A stretch of 50,466 bases of DNA, from positions 1 through 50,466 of the forward strand of contig JAEUIW010000022.1 in NCBI GenBank assembly GCA_016794925.1, written 5' to 3'. The notes below the pieces were generated by a model that had not been told where the DNA came from, ran no database searches, and was given only the letters and a program-made list of their open reading frames with translations. This document shows, piece after piece, positions 15,309 to 23,105 of this stretch. Source of the stretch: Phycisphaerae bacterium (GTDB lineage Bacteria; Planctomycetota; Phycisphaerae; Phycisphaerales; UBA1924). A program made the translations under genes and the position numbers. Positions within the stretch are counted from its first letter, which is position 1, and the number at the start of each line of letters is the position of its first letter.

Positions 15309-16670
15309 TTACTTGCCGTGCTCGTGTGGCTTGGCGGGCGCGGCCGCATCGCCCTGCTTGACCTCGAACGTGAAGGGCGCGGTGAGGATCTTCTCGCTGT
15401 CCTTGGTGCCCACGTTGAACTGGCCCCAGCCCTTGTAGATGCCGGGCTTCATGAACATGGCCTCGAAGTCCACCTTGGGGCCGGTCGCGGCGGCCGCGTG
15501 CTCGGGGCCCTCCTCGTGCGGGTGGCTGTGCACGAACTCGGCGCGGTCCTCGCTGATGACCACCAGGTGGCCCATCGCGCCCAGGTACGGTGCGAGGGTC
15601 GTCACGGGCTTGCCGTCCTTGGTGATGGTGAACGCCAGGTGCGTCTCGCCGCCGGTCTTGACCGGCCCGCCCGTATCGAGCGCGACCGTGTACCCGTCGA
15701 TGGTCTTGGGGGCCTTGTCATCGACGGTGAGTTTCACCGCCGCGGGCGCAGCGCCCTCGACCGTCAGCGGCACCTGCACGACCTGCTGGCCCACGCTCGG
15801 GGGCGTGAAGTCGTGGTACAGGATGTAGTCGCCCCCCTGCGGGAACGTGAAGCCCAGCGTGAACGTGCCGTCCTGCTGCACCACCGGATGCTCGTGGCGG
15901 AACCACGAGAGGTCCTTGGAGACGATGAGCAGGTGCAGCAACTTCTCGTGCACGGCCTCGACCTTGGTCACGGCCAAGCCCGTCGGGTCCTTGATCGTGA
16001 ACGTGAGCGAAGCGGGCTTGCCCGCTTCGACCTTGCCGCCCGCGGGCTTCACCGCGACGCTGAACTTGTCGGTGGTCGCCTTCTTGAGGTTCATGCCGCA
16101 CTTGGGGCACTTGCCGGGCTGGTCGTAGGTCTTGGTCCCTTCGCAGTGCATGGGGCAGTAATACGAATCATGGGCATGCTCGCCCGCCGCGCTGCCGGCC
16201 GGCGCGTACTTCTTGAGCGTCGCCTGGAGGGCGGTCATCTCGGCGAGGACCTTCTTGACGCCCGCCTCATCGCCCGAGTCGCCCGCCTTGTCGATGGCGT
16301 CGAACTTCCCGGCGAGTTCCTTGGCGGTCTTGTTGATGTCCTTGACGTTTTCCTTGGCCACGCCCGAGCCGGGCTTCATGGCCAGCGCGGCGAGCGTGTT
16401 GGCCACATCCACGACCACCTGGGCCTCCTTGTGCACGTCGTCGAGTTTCTTGGCGGTGATGAGCCCGCCGATGCCCTCCAGCCGCCCGTCGATCTCGGCG
16501 ATGGCCTCGGCGTAGGTCGCCGGGGGGGCGTGCTTGCTCCCGGCTCCGCCGTGCTTCTCGGGCTGGGCTCCGTGGCCTTCGTGCTGCGCCAGGGCCGCGG
16601 GCGTGCCGAACGCGAGTGCGGCTCCGGCGGTGATGAGTGCGAACAGGATGGAACACTTGGGATTCTTCAT
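15309..16670 (-). CDS. Secreted heavy-metal-binding-domain protein
   Basis: A 453-aa exported protein. The start at 16670 is chosen because AAGGAG lies seven bases before it; an earlier ATG at 16712 would precede the signal peptide with a polar tail. After the signal peptide come a His-rich stretch and a helical region. Then comes the heavy-metal-binding motif YYCPMHCEG...KCPKCGM (the CPMH/CPKCGM form seen in CusB-type adaptors). The remainder is beta-rich, two or three immunoglobulin-like units, with HEHPV, FVHSHPHEE and a final KPHEHGK. It is probably a periplasmic copper-binding or delivery protein. It follows the heme oxygenase gene by about 108 bases. Confidence 0.8.
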   Translation of the reverse strand: MKNPKCSILFALITAGAALAFGTPAALAQHEGHGAQPEKHGGAGSKHAPPATYAEAIAEIDGRLEGIGGLITAKKLDDVHKEAQVVVDVANTLAALAMKPGSGVAKENVKDINKTAKELAGKFDAIDKAGDSGDEAGVKKVLAEMTALQATLKKYAPAGSAAGEHAHDSYYCPMHCEGTKTYDQPGKCPKCGMNLKKATTDKFSVAVKPAGGKVEAGKPASLTFTIKDPTGLAVTKVEAVHEKLLHLLIVSKDLSWFRHEHPVVQQDGTFTLGFTFPQGGDYILYHDFTPPSVGQQVVQVPLTVEGAAPAAVKLTVDDKAPKTIDGYTVALDTGGPVKTGGETHLAFTITKDGKPVTTLAPYLGAMGHLVVISEDRAEFVHSHPHEEGPEHAAAATGPKVDFEAMFMKPGIYKGWGQFNVGTKDSEKILTAPFTFEVKQGDAAAPAKPHEHGK

Positions 16671-16714
16671 ATCAGGACTCCTTGCGATGCAATAAAGGAT
16701 ATTACGGTCCACAT

Positions 16715-16741
16715 ATCCCGGGGTTCGCTTTCCCCCGGGAT
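16715..16741. other. Hairpin between heme oxygenase and metal-binding genes
   Basis: ATCCCGGGG (16715-16723) pairs perfectly with CCCCGGGAT (16733-16741) around a 9-base loop. It lies after the heme oxygenase stop and about 45 bases before the next minus-strand start. There is no T-run, so it may be a factor-dependent terminator, a processing site or an operator. Confidence 0.45.
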
Positions 16742-16778
16742 TCTTGCGATTGCAGCCGCGAACGCCGCGGCTGAAAGT

Positions 16779-17522
16779 TCAGGGCGTGGGATGCGTGCCC
16801 GCCTCCTTCTCCGCCCCACGAGGGGGCAACACGCAGACCCGCGGAGGATTCGGCGGGTGCGTCAGGTCCTCAAAGATGTCGTACACGCCCCGGAAGGCGT
16901 CGCTGGCGAAGGCGACGATCAGGTCGCACTCGGCGGGCGAGAGTGTGAGAACGTCGAGCGAGGTCTTGAAGAGCCCCCAGCGTGCCCGCTGGCGCGGGCC
17001 GTGCGGGTCGAGATACTCGGTGCCCGACCCGGCCTCACCGTGCCCCGGCAGGCCCAGCGCCTTCCGCACCGCCGGAGCGAGGTAGCGCCCGCCGTTGGTG
17101 GAGCCTTCGAGCACATAGAGCGTGCCCAGAAGCGCCACGGGCGATTCGCTCCCGAGCCCGGTGATCCGCTCGCAGAACAGGCCGGTGGCCGGGAGGCGGG
17201 CGTGCCGGTCGGGGCGCTCGCCGAGCGTCGAGAGGTCGGCCACGAGCGCCAGCTCGCGGAACTCGTGCTCCCGCACCACCAGGGCCAGGGCCGGATGGTG
17301 GTGGGCCGTGTCCCGCAGGGCCGCCTCCAGCGTGGTGTGCACGTGCAGCATCTGGCCGAGGTACCCGGCGTAGGCGGCACGGTCGATGCGGCCGCCGATC
17401 ATCGCGGCCATCAGGGGGTGCTTCTCGGCACGGGAGTGGTCGGCGCGCGTCTCTTCCCTGAGACGCTCGGAGAGGGGCCTGGGCGGACGGTCTGGGGAGG
17501 ACGATGTTCGATGGTCAAGCAT
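16779..17522 (-). CDS. Heme oxygenase-like protein
   Basis: The 247-aa protein opens heme to biliverdin, iron and CO if the family role holds. RLREETRADHSRAEKHPL supplies the proximal His (His29) in the usual AxHxxAE context, and LEGSTNGGRYL is the Gly-rich distal-helix segment. AAGGAG eight bases before the ATG at 17522 fixes the start. It heads a long minus-strand run of metal-binding and cytochrome genes; a role in recycling heme iron or protecting heme proteins under metal stress is inference. The last 20 residues are a Pro-rich tail. A phytochrome partner was not seen. Confidence 0.85.
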   Translation of the reverse strand: MLDHRTSSSPDRPPRPLSERLREETRADHSRAEKHPLMAAMIGGRIDRAAYAGYLGQMLHVHTTLEAALRDTAHHHPALALVVREHEFRELALVADLSTLGERPDRHARLPATGLFCERITGLGSESPVALLGTLYVLEGSTNGGRYLAPAVRKALGLPGHGEAGSGTEYLDPHGPRQRARWGLFKTSLDVLTLSPAECDLIVAFASDAFRGVYDIFEDLTHPPNPPRVCVLPPRGAEKEAGTHPTP

Positions 17523-17598
17523 GGCGGATACTCCTTCGCACGATGGGATTGGTGGACAGGTCGCCGCGATGCGCGCCGGGACCGTGCGGGTTGTTGGG

Positions 17599-17787
17599 AC
17601 GAGAGTCCCGTTGAACGGGACGGGCGTGCGTGCGAATCGGACGGGCGGTTGTGCCGTCTGGACGTGCAGGCCGTTGAGTTGGACGGGCGTTCGAGTGGAG
17701 TGGCCAGTCGTTCCGGTCGATGGAACGTGCGTCCGACTGCTTCGCACGGGCGTGCGAAGGGTGCGGACGCACGCGGAGGTCATCGCC
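17599..17787. repeat. Degenerate 21-bp tandem repeat, about nine units
   Basis: Starting at 17599, the trinucleotide ACG recurs every 21 bases (17599, 17620, 17641, 17662, 17683, then 17725, 17746, 17767; CCA replaces it at 17704). Units resemble ACGGGCGTNCGN(6)TGG or CGG. The array fills the gap between two divergent genes (heme oxygenase on the minus strand, FN3-like on the plus strand). Neither strand needs it for coding, because both genes have good ribosome-binding sites outside it. Confidence 0.6.
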
Positions 17788-17789
17788 AT

Positions 17790-18462
17790 GCCCGAACAGC
17801 GCATCCCCCGGGCCGACGGCGGCTTCGCCGCGTACGCGAACCACTACTACGAGGCCGTCAAGAAGTGGTGGGAGACGCAGGGGCTGGACCCGACCGACCT
17901 CAAGCCGCTGGAAACCGCTCTGGCCGAGTGGAACAAGGACTACCCGGCGCACGTCGCGGCGCAAAACAAGGCCGCGGCCGCGCGCCAGACCAAGGACGCG
18001 GCCAAGCGCGAACTGGAACGGCAGATCCGGCCCATCTCCGCCTTCGTGCAGAGTTACCCCAAGACCACCGACGCAGACCGCGCCACGATCGGGATCACGG
18101 TGAAGGACACCGGCGCGACGCCCACCCCCGCGCCCACCTCGCGCCCGCTCCTGCTCATCGACAGCGGCAACCGCCTCACGCACCGCCTGAGATTGGTGGA
18201 CGAGTCCACCCCGACCCGCGCCGCCCGCCCGCGCGGCACGTTGGGCGCTGAGGTGTACGTGGCGCTGGTCGATCCCCGCCAGCCCCCGCCCGCCGATATA
18301 AGTAGTTACAAGTTCGTCCGCACCGTCACGCGCGGCGGGGCGGAAGTCGCCTTCCCCAGCGAGCAGGGCGGCCAGACCGCCGCGTACCTGGTCCGCTGGG
18401 TCTCCGCCACCGGCGAGCCGGGGCCGTGGAGTGAGACCGTGACCGCTACCGTTGCGGCGTAG
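17790..18462 (+). CDS. Hypothetical protein with C-terminal FN3-like fold
   Basis: GGAGG eight bases before the ATG fixes the start; the open frame extends upstream through the tandem repeat but that part is not needed. Residues 1-90 are helical and Lys/Ala-rich. A Thr/Pro-rich linker follows, then a C-terminal unit of about 110 residues ending YLVRWVSATGEPGPWSETVT, which resembles a fibronectin type III last strand. I have seen similar proteins in planctomycetes without a function. A diverged fragment of the same tail lies at 19099-19161, beyond the HEPN gene. Confidence 0.65.
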
Positions 18463-18480
18463 TCTCCCCGGGAGTGCTTC

Positions 18481-19080
18481 ATGCTGGATGCCATTAACGA
18501 ACGGTTCGATTTGAACATCAAGCGAGTTGAGAATCTCGTCATCGCGTACGGCAAGCTCCGTGGTGCCGGCAAGGGACGCCGCAAACTGAGCCAAACCGAC
18601 GTGCTTCGGTCGAGCGTGGTGATGCTCCACGCCACGCTGGAAGAGTTCTTGCGCGGGCTCTCGCGCTGGAAGCTCCCGGCGGCCACCGACGATCGTCTGA
18701 ACAAGCTGCCGTTGGTTGGTGAAAAGACGGACATCCTGAAGTTCTCGTGGGGCCAGCTCACGAAGCACAGGGCGAAGACCATCGGCAAGCTGCTGGAAGA
18801 ATCGATCGAGCATCATCTCGATCACTCGACCTACAACAAGACCGACGACGTGGTGCCCGTGCTGGATCTGCTTGGCGTGGACAAGGCGAAGGTTGAACCA
18901 CACTTTGCGGACATGGCAGCAGCAATGAAGCGCCGACACGCGATCGTCCATCAAGCCGACCGCCAAACCAAGCCCGGGAAGGGTTATGGCAAGGCACAGC
19001 CGATCGACGAGGTGATGGTGAACTCGTGGATCTCGGCCATCAAACGGTTCAAGAAGAAGGTGGTAAAGGAGCTGACCTGA
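18481..19080 (+). CDS. HEPN-like putative RNase
   Basis: A 199-aa helical protein with the motif RRHAIVHQADR near the C-terminal third: Arg152, four residues, His157. This is the Rx4-6H signature of HEPN ribonucleases, in the RHxIVHxxD form seen in MAE_28990/RiboL-PSP-type HEPN families. Such proteins act as toxins or abortive-infection effectors that cut RNA. GGGAG lies six bases before the ATG. No obvious antitoxin gene adjoins it. It looks inserted between the FN3-like gene and a displaced copy of that gene's tail. RNase activity is inferred from the motif only. Confidence 0.6.
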   Translation: MLDAINERFDLNIKRVENLVIAYGKLRGAGKGRRKLSQTDVLRSSVVMLHATLEEFLRGLSRWKLPAATDDRLNKLPLVGEKTDILKFSWGQLTKHRAKTIGKLLEESIEHHLDHSTYNKTDDVVPVLDLLGVDKAKVEPHFADMAAAMKRRHAIVHQADRQTKPGKGYGKAQPIDEVMVNSWISAIKRFKKKVVKELT

Positions 19081-19098
19081 GCAGGCTTCGCTGGTTAG

Positions 19099-19161
19099 TG
19101 GAGCGAGACCGTCACGGCGACGGTCGGCGCGAAGAGCGCGCTCGCGCACGCCGACATTTAA
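19099..19161 (+). pseudogene. Displaced 3' fragment of the FN3-like gene
   Basis: The fragment begins W-SETVTATV like the end of the gene at 17790-18462 (PWSETVTATVAA), then continues GAKSALAHADI to TAA at 19159-19161. It has no start or ribosome-binding site. Third-base differences show it is a diverged copy, not a fresh duplication. It is separated from the intact gene by the HEPN gene. Confidence 0.6.
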
Positions 19162-19167
19162 TGCTGC

Positions 19168-19584
19168 ATGTTCAAGTCCTGTCGCACATCCGCTGTCTGT
19201 GCCGCCGCCGTGCTCGGGATGCTCGCGGGGTGCGCCGCGACGCCCGACAGGACCGCGAGGCCCGCCGCCATGAACGCCGCTCAACCCGACATCGAACTGC
19301 TGGGTTTCCCCGGCTGTCCCAACACGCCCGCGATGCGCGCCAACCTCAAGGCGGCACTCACCGCCGTCGGTAAGGGCTGGACCGTCAAGGACACCAACCA
19401 GGAGCAGTTGCCCGAGGGCGATCTCCGGCGCGGCTATCCCACGCCCACCATCCTGGTCAACGGCCGCGACCTCTACGGCTTGCCGGTCCCCACCGCGCCC
19501 GGCATGGGGTGCCGGTTGTACGCCGGCGGCGTGCCGGACGTCCAAGATATCGCGAGCAAACTGAAGACCGCAGCAGAGAAGTGA
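19168..19584 (+). CDS. Thioredoxin-fold lipoprotein
   Basis: A 138-aa precursor with a lipobox at Cys22 (LGMLAGC). The mature part starts a beta-alpha-beta unit, IELLGFPGCPNTPAMRANL, with Cys in the position of a thioredoxin active site (GCPNTP). The cis-Pro region follows as GYPTPTILVNGRDLYG. Similar small thioredoxin-like proteins occur beside mercury and other metal-resistance genes. With a single active-site Cys it is more likely a metal carrier or reductase partner than a classic thioredoxin. There is no ribosome-binding site; the ATG lies seven bases after the stop of the displaced fragment, so it was probably once coupled to that upstream gene. Confidence 0.65.
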   Translation: MFKSCRTSAVCAAAVLGMLAGCAATPDRTARPAAMNAAQPDIELLGFPGCPNTPAMRANLKAALTAVGKGWTVKDTNQEQLPEGDLRRGYPTPTILVNGRDLYGLPVPTAPGMGCRLYAGGVPDVQDIASKLKTAAEK

Positions 19585-19661
19585 TACGTCGATTCCGGCC
19601 GCAGCCGCCCGCCGGCGCCTCTCGCCGAAGATCCGTTCAGCAAATGTAGGGGCGAACGTGC

Positions 19662-22600
19662 TCATGGTGTGGCCTCCGGCTTCTTCGCGTCGGCTTGGGT
19701 ATCCGTCGCGGTCGGCGGCGCGACGACGGGCGCGAGCGTTGGGGTGGTCGGCGCGAGTGGGCCAATCACCACGGGCGCGGCGTGGTCCTCCTGACCATCC
19801 CTCGGGGCCAACTCCTTCTTCCTCTCCGTGCTCTCGGTGTTCTCCGTGGTGAAGTGCCTTTCGCCTTCGCTCACGTCCGCGAGCGGGTCGGTCTTGGCCT
19901 GCTTGTGCTCACGCGCGAGCCGCTCCGCCGCGTGGCGGCCGAACTTCAGGAAGACCGTCGGCGTCACGAAGAAGTCCAGGAGCGTGCTGGTGATAAGGCC
20001 GCCCAGGATGACCACGGCGACGGGGTACAGGATCTCCTTGCCCGGCTCGCCCCGCGAGAGCACCAGCGGGACCAGGCCCAGCCCGGCGGTGAGCGCGGTC
20101 ATGAGGACCGGCGCGACCCGTTCCTGGCTCCCCTTGATGACCATCTCCTTGCCGAAGGGCAGGCCCTCGTGGGTCATCAGGTGGATGTAGTGGCTGACCA
20201 TCAAGACGCCGTTGCGCGTGGCGATGCCCGTGAGCGAGATGAAGCCCACCAGCGAGGCGACGCTGAAGGTCTCGCGGGTGATGACCAGAGCCGCCACGCT
20301 GCCGATGAAGGCAAAGGGGACGTTGAGCATGATCTGGGTGGCGACCTGGGCGCTCTTGTAGTGGGTGTAGAGGAGCACGAAGATCGCGATCAGGCTGCAC
20401 GTCCCGAGGATCAGGAGCAGCCGCGTGGACTGCTGCTGGGCTTCGTAGACGCCCCCGAACTCGAAGGTGTACCCCTGCGGGAGTTTCACGTCCTGGCGGA
20501 TGGACGCCTGGAGTTCCTGCACGGTCGAGCCCAGGTCGCGGCCCCGCACGTTGCACTGCACCACGATGCGGCGGCGGATGTTCTCCCGCTGGACCTGATT
20601 CGGACCGAGCCGCTCGGTGATGTCGGCCACATCGCGCACCAGCACCACCGCGCCGGTGGGCGAGATCAGCCGCACGTCGCCGAGCCGGCTCGGGTCGTTG
20701 CGGTACTCGTCGTCGAGTGTCAGGACCATCTCGAAGGAGCGCAGGCCGTCGAGCACCTGGCCGACCACCTTGCCCTTGGTGGCCGTCTCCATCGCGTCGG
20801 TGAGGGCCGCGGGCGTGAAGCCCAGGCGGGCCGCGGCGGCCCGCCTGACGGCGATGTGCAGTTGCGGCACGAGCACCTGCTGCTCCACCTGCAAGTCGGC
20901 GACGCCTTCGATGCCGTTCATCGCGGCCTTGGTCTGGTCCGCCAGCGAGCGGAGCGTGTTCAGGTCATCGCCGAAGATCTTGACCGCGACCTGGGCCCGC
21001 ACGCCCGAGAGCAGGTGCTCGATGCGGTGGCTGATCGGCTGGCCGACGCTGACGGAGACCCCCGGGAAGACCTTGAGTTTCTCCTCGATCTCGGCGAAGA
21101 CGACCTCGCGCGAGCGGATCGCGGCCGGGGCCGGGGGCGTGCGGCCGCTGGCCAGGATGTGCTTCTCGGGGTGCTTGGCCTCATCCTTGGTCCAGAAGTC
21201 CACATCCATCTCGCTGTAGTGGACGCCCTCGGCGTGCTCATCCTGTTCGGCCCGGCCCGTGCGGCGGCCCGTGCTCTTGACCTCGGGGATCGTGAGCATG
21301 ATCTCCTCGGCCTTGCGGCCGATCCGGTCGGACTCGGCCAGCGAGACGCCCGGCTGAAGGATGACGTTGACCGTCGCGGTGCCCTCGTTGAACGGGGGCA
21401 GGAACTCCGAGCCCAGCCGCGTGACCACGAACAGCGCGATGAGGAAGACGGCGACGCCCGCGCCGATGACCGTCCACGGGCGGGGGAGGGCGACGGCGTA
21501 GGACTTCCGCGCCAGGGCCTTGCACCAGCGCAGGACCGGGCCGTCCTTCTCCTCCTTCATCTTCTTCATGTTGGGCAGGAGGTAGTACGACAGGACCGGC
21601 GTGACGGTGAGAGCCACCAGCAGCGAGGCGAAGATGCTGATGATGTACGCCTGGGCCAGCGGCCAGAAGAGCCGGCCTTCGATGCCGGGCAGGAACATCG
21701 TGGGCAGGAAGACGAGGCACACGATCACCGTGCCCATGATGATCGGATTGCGCACCTCGCTGGAGGCGTCGAAGACCACGCGCATCGCGGGAAGAGGCGA
21801 AGCGGCGTGGCGATTCTCACGAAGTCGGCGGAAGACGTTCTCGACATCCACGACCGCGTCGTCCACCAGTTCGCCGATCGCCACGGCCAGGCCGCCGAGC
21901 GTCATGGTGTTGACGCTCATCCCGAACCAGTGGAAGACCAGGAAGGTCATGATGATCGAGAGCGGCAGGGCCGTGAGCGTGATGAGCGTGGTCCGCACGT
22001 TCATCAGGAAGAGGATCAGGATGATCATGACAAGCACCGCGCCGTCGCGCAGGGCGTCGAGCACGTTGCGGATGGCCGACTCGATGAAGTGCTTCTGCCG
22101 GAAGACGTCGGGGTTGATCTCAAGGCCCGGCGGGAGCGTGGGCTTCATCTGCTCCAGGGTCCGGTCCAGCGCGGCGGTCAGAGCGATGGTGTCCGCCGAG
22201 GGCTGCTTCTGGATCGCCATGATGACGGCGGGCTTGGCATCGACCGAGCCTTCGCCGCGCTTGATGGTCGTGCCCGCCTCGACCACGCGGGCCACGTCTT
22301 TGACAAGGATGGCGCGGGGCGGGTCGTCGTGGTCGCCGGGCCGCGTGACCACGAGCGAGTCGGCGATGTCCTGGGCGTTCTGCACGCGGCCGAGGTTCCG
22401 CACCACCAGTTCCTGCGCGCCGGTAATCACAAACCCGCCGCCGGTGTTCTGATTGGAGGCCGAGAGGGCCTTCTCCAGGTCCTCCATCGTCAGGTCGTAG
22501 AGGCGGAGTTTGTCGGGGTCGGCCTCGACGCGGAACTGCTTGAGCTCGCCGCCCATCACCGTGACCTGCGCGATGCCCGGGATCGAGAGGATGGTGGGGC

Positions 22601-23087
22601 GGAGCGTGAACTCGGCGAGTGTCCGGACTTCGAGAGGCGTGAGCGTGTCGCTCCGCACGCTCATGAGCACGATCTCGCCCATGATGCTGGAGATCGGGGC
22701 CATCGCGGGGATGACGCCGCGCGGGAGCTTCTCGCTGATGGACGCGAGCCGTTCCTGAACGATCTGGCGGTTGTAGCGGATGTCGGTGTCCCACTGGAAC
22801 TCGACATACACGACGGAGAGGCCGAGCGCGCTGGTGCTACGGACGCGGTCCACGCCGGGAGCGCCGTTGACGGCGGTTTCGATGTAGTACGTGACCTGGG
22901 CCTCGACCTCCTCGGGGGCCAAACCCGACGCCTCGGTCATGATCGTCACCACGGGGCGGTTGAGGTCCGGGAGCACGTCAGTCTTGGTGTGCAGCGCGAC
23001 GTAGAGCCCGTACACGGACACCAGGAGCGCGGCCATCAGGACCAGCACGCGGTTGTGGAGCGAAGCCTTGATGATCCAGTTCAACAC
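19662..23087 (-). CDS. Heavy-metal efflux RND pump, CzcA family (DDAV-DVEN subtype)
   Basis: Inner-membrane proton/metal antiporter of a tripartite pump, 1141 residues, with twelve membrane helices and two large periplasmic loops. The start is GTG with GAGGA upstream. The key helix-4 motif reads AIGELVDDAVVDVENV: Asp409 and Glu416 match the conserved Asp and Glu of CzcA, the earlier DFG Asp is replaced by Ala, and Asp410 and Asp414 are extra. This differs from both the zinc type (DFG) and the CusA type. The metal is therefore uncertain. The last 100 residues are a Pro/Thr-rich cytosolic tail that includes a stretch made by a dispersed DNA repeat. It is 18 bases after its adaptor gene. Confidence 0.9.
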   Translation of the reverse strand: MLNWIIKASLHNRVLVLMAALLVSVYGLYVALHTKTDVLPDLNRPVVTIMTEASGLAPEEVEAQVTYYIETAVNGAPGVDRVRSTSALGLSVVYVEFQWDTDIRYNRQIVQERLASISEKLPRGVIPAMAPISSIMGEIVLMSVRSDTLTPLEVRTLAEFTLRPTILSIPGIAQVTVMGGELKQFRVEADPDKLRLYDLTMEDLEKALSASNQNTGGGFVITGAQELVVRNLGRVQNAQDIADSLVVTRPGDHDDPPRAILVKDVARVVEAGTTIKRGEGSVDAKPAVIMAIQKQPSADTIALTAALDRTLEQMKPTLPPGLEINPDVFRQKHFIESAIRNVLDALRDGAVLVMIILILFLMNVRTTLITLTALPLSIIMTFLVFHWFGMSVNTMTLGGLAVAIGELVDDAVVDVENVFRRLRENRHAASPLPAMRVVFDASSEVRNPIIMGTVIVCLVFLPTMFLPGIEGRLFWPLAQAYIISIFASLLVALTVTPVLSYYLLPNMKKMKEEKDGPVLRWCKALARKSYAVALPRPWTVIGAGVAVFLIALFVVTRLGSEFLPPFNEGTATVNVILQPGVSLAESDRIGRKAEEIMLTIPEVKSTGRRTGRAEQDEHAEGVHYSEMDVDFWTKDEAKHPEKHILASGRTPPAPAAIRSREVVFAEIEEKLKVFPGVSVSVGQPISHRIEHLLSGVRAQVAVKIFGDDLNTLRSLADQTKAAMNGIEGVADLQVEQQVLVPQLHIAVRRAAAARLGFTPAALTDAMETATKGKVVGQVLDGLRSFEMVLTLDDEYRNDPSRLGDVRLISPTGAVVLVRDVADITERLGPNQVQRENIRRRIVVQCNVRGRDLGSTVQELQASIRQDVKLPQGYTFEFGGVYEAQQQSTRLLLILGTCSLIAIFVLLYTHYKSAQVATQIMLNVPFAFIGSVAALVITRETFSVASLVGFISLTGIATRNGVLMVSHYIHLMTHEGLPFGKEMVIKGSQERVAPVLMTALTAGLGLVPLVLSRGEPGKEILYPVAVVILGGLITSTLLDFFVTPTVFLKFGRHAAERLAREHKQAKTDPLADVSEGERHFTTENTESTERKKELAPRDGQEDHAAPVVIGPLAPTTPTLAPVVAPPTATDTQADAKKPEATP
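19813..19855 (-). repeat. TENTESTE-type dispersed repeat inside the RND pump tail
   Basis: On the minus strand this purine-rich stretch reads as repeated ACGGAGA/ACCGAGAG units and encodes HFTTENTESTERKKE. It lies in frame within the dispensable C-terminal tail of the CzcA-type gene. I recall the same peptide pattern from spurious frames over dispersed CACAGAG-like repeats in many environmental bacterial genomes, so this is probably such an element captured within a gene. Confidence 0.5.
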
Positions 23088-23105
23088 GTGGAGTTCCTCG
23101 CTCGG

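Noticed and set aside
17599..17787. The 21-bp array as a CRISPR
   Set aside because: Units are contiguous and degenerate with no spacers, and no cas gene is present.
15300..18251. A 983-codon plus-strand open frame
   Set aside because: It is antisense to the metal-binding and heme oxygenase genes; the translation is rich in Arg, Gly, Leu and His with no motif, as expected of GC-rich shadows.
18462..18480. AGTCTCCCCGGGAGTG as a third CsoR operator
   Set aside because: It lacks the TA flanks of the other two sites and its GGGAG is explained as the ribosome-binding site of the HEPN gene.
17515..19665. A 716-codon minus-strand open frame
   Set aside because: Antisense to the FN3-like, HEPN and lipoprotein genes, which have ribosome-binding sites or motifs; this frame has none.
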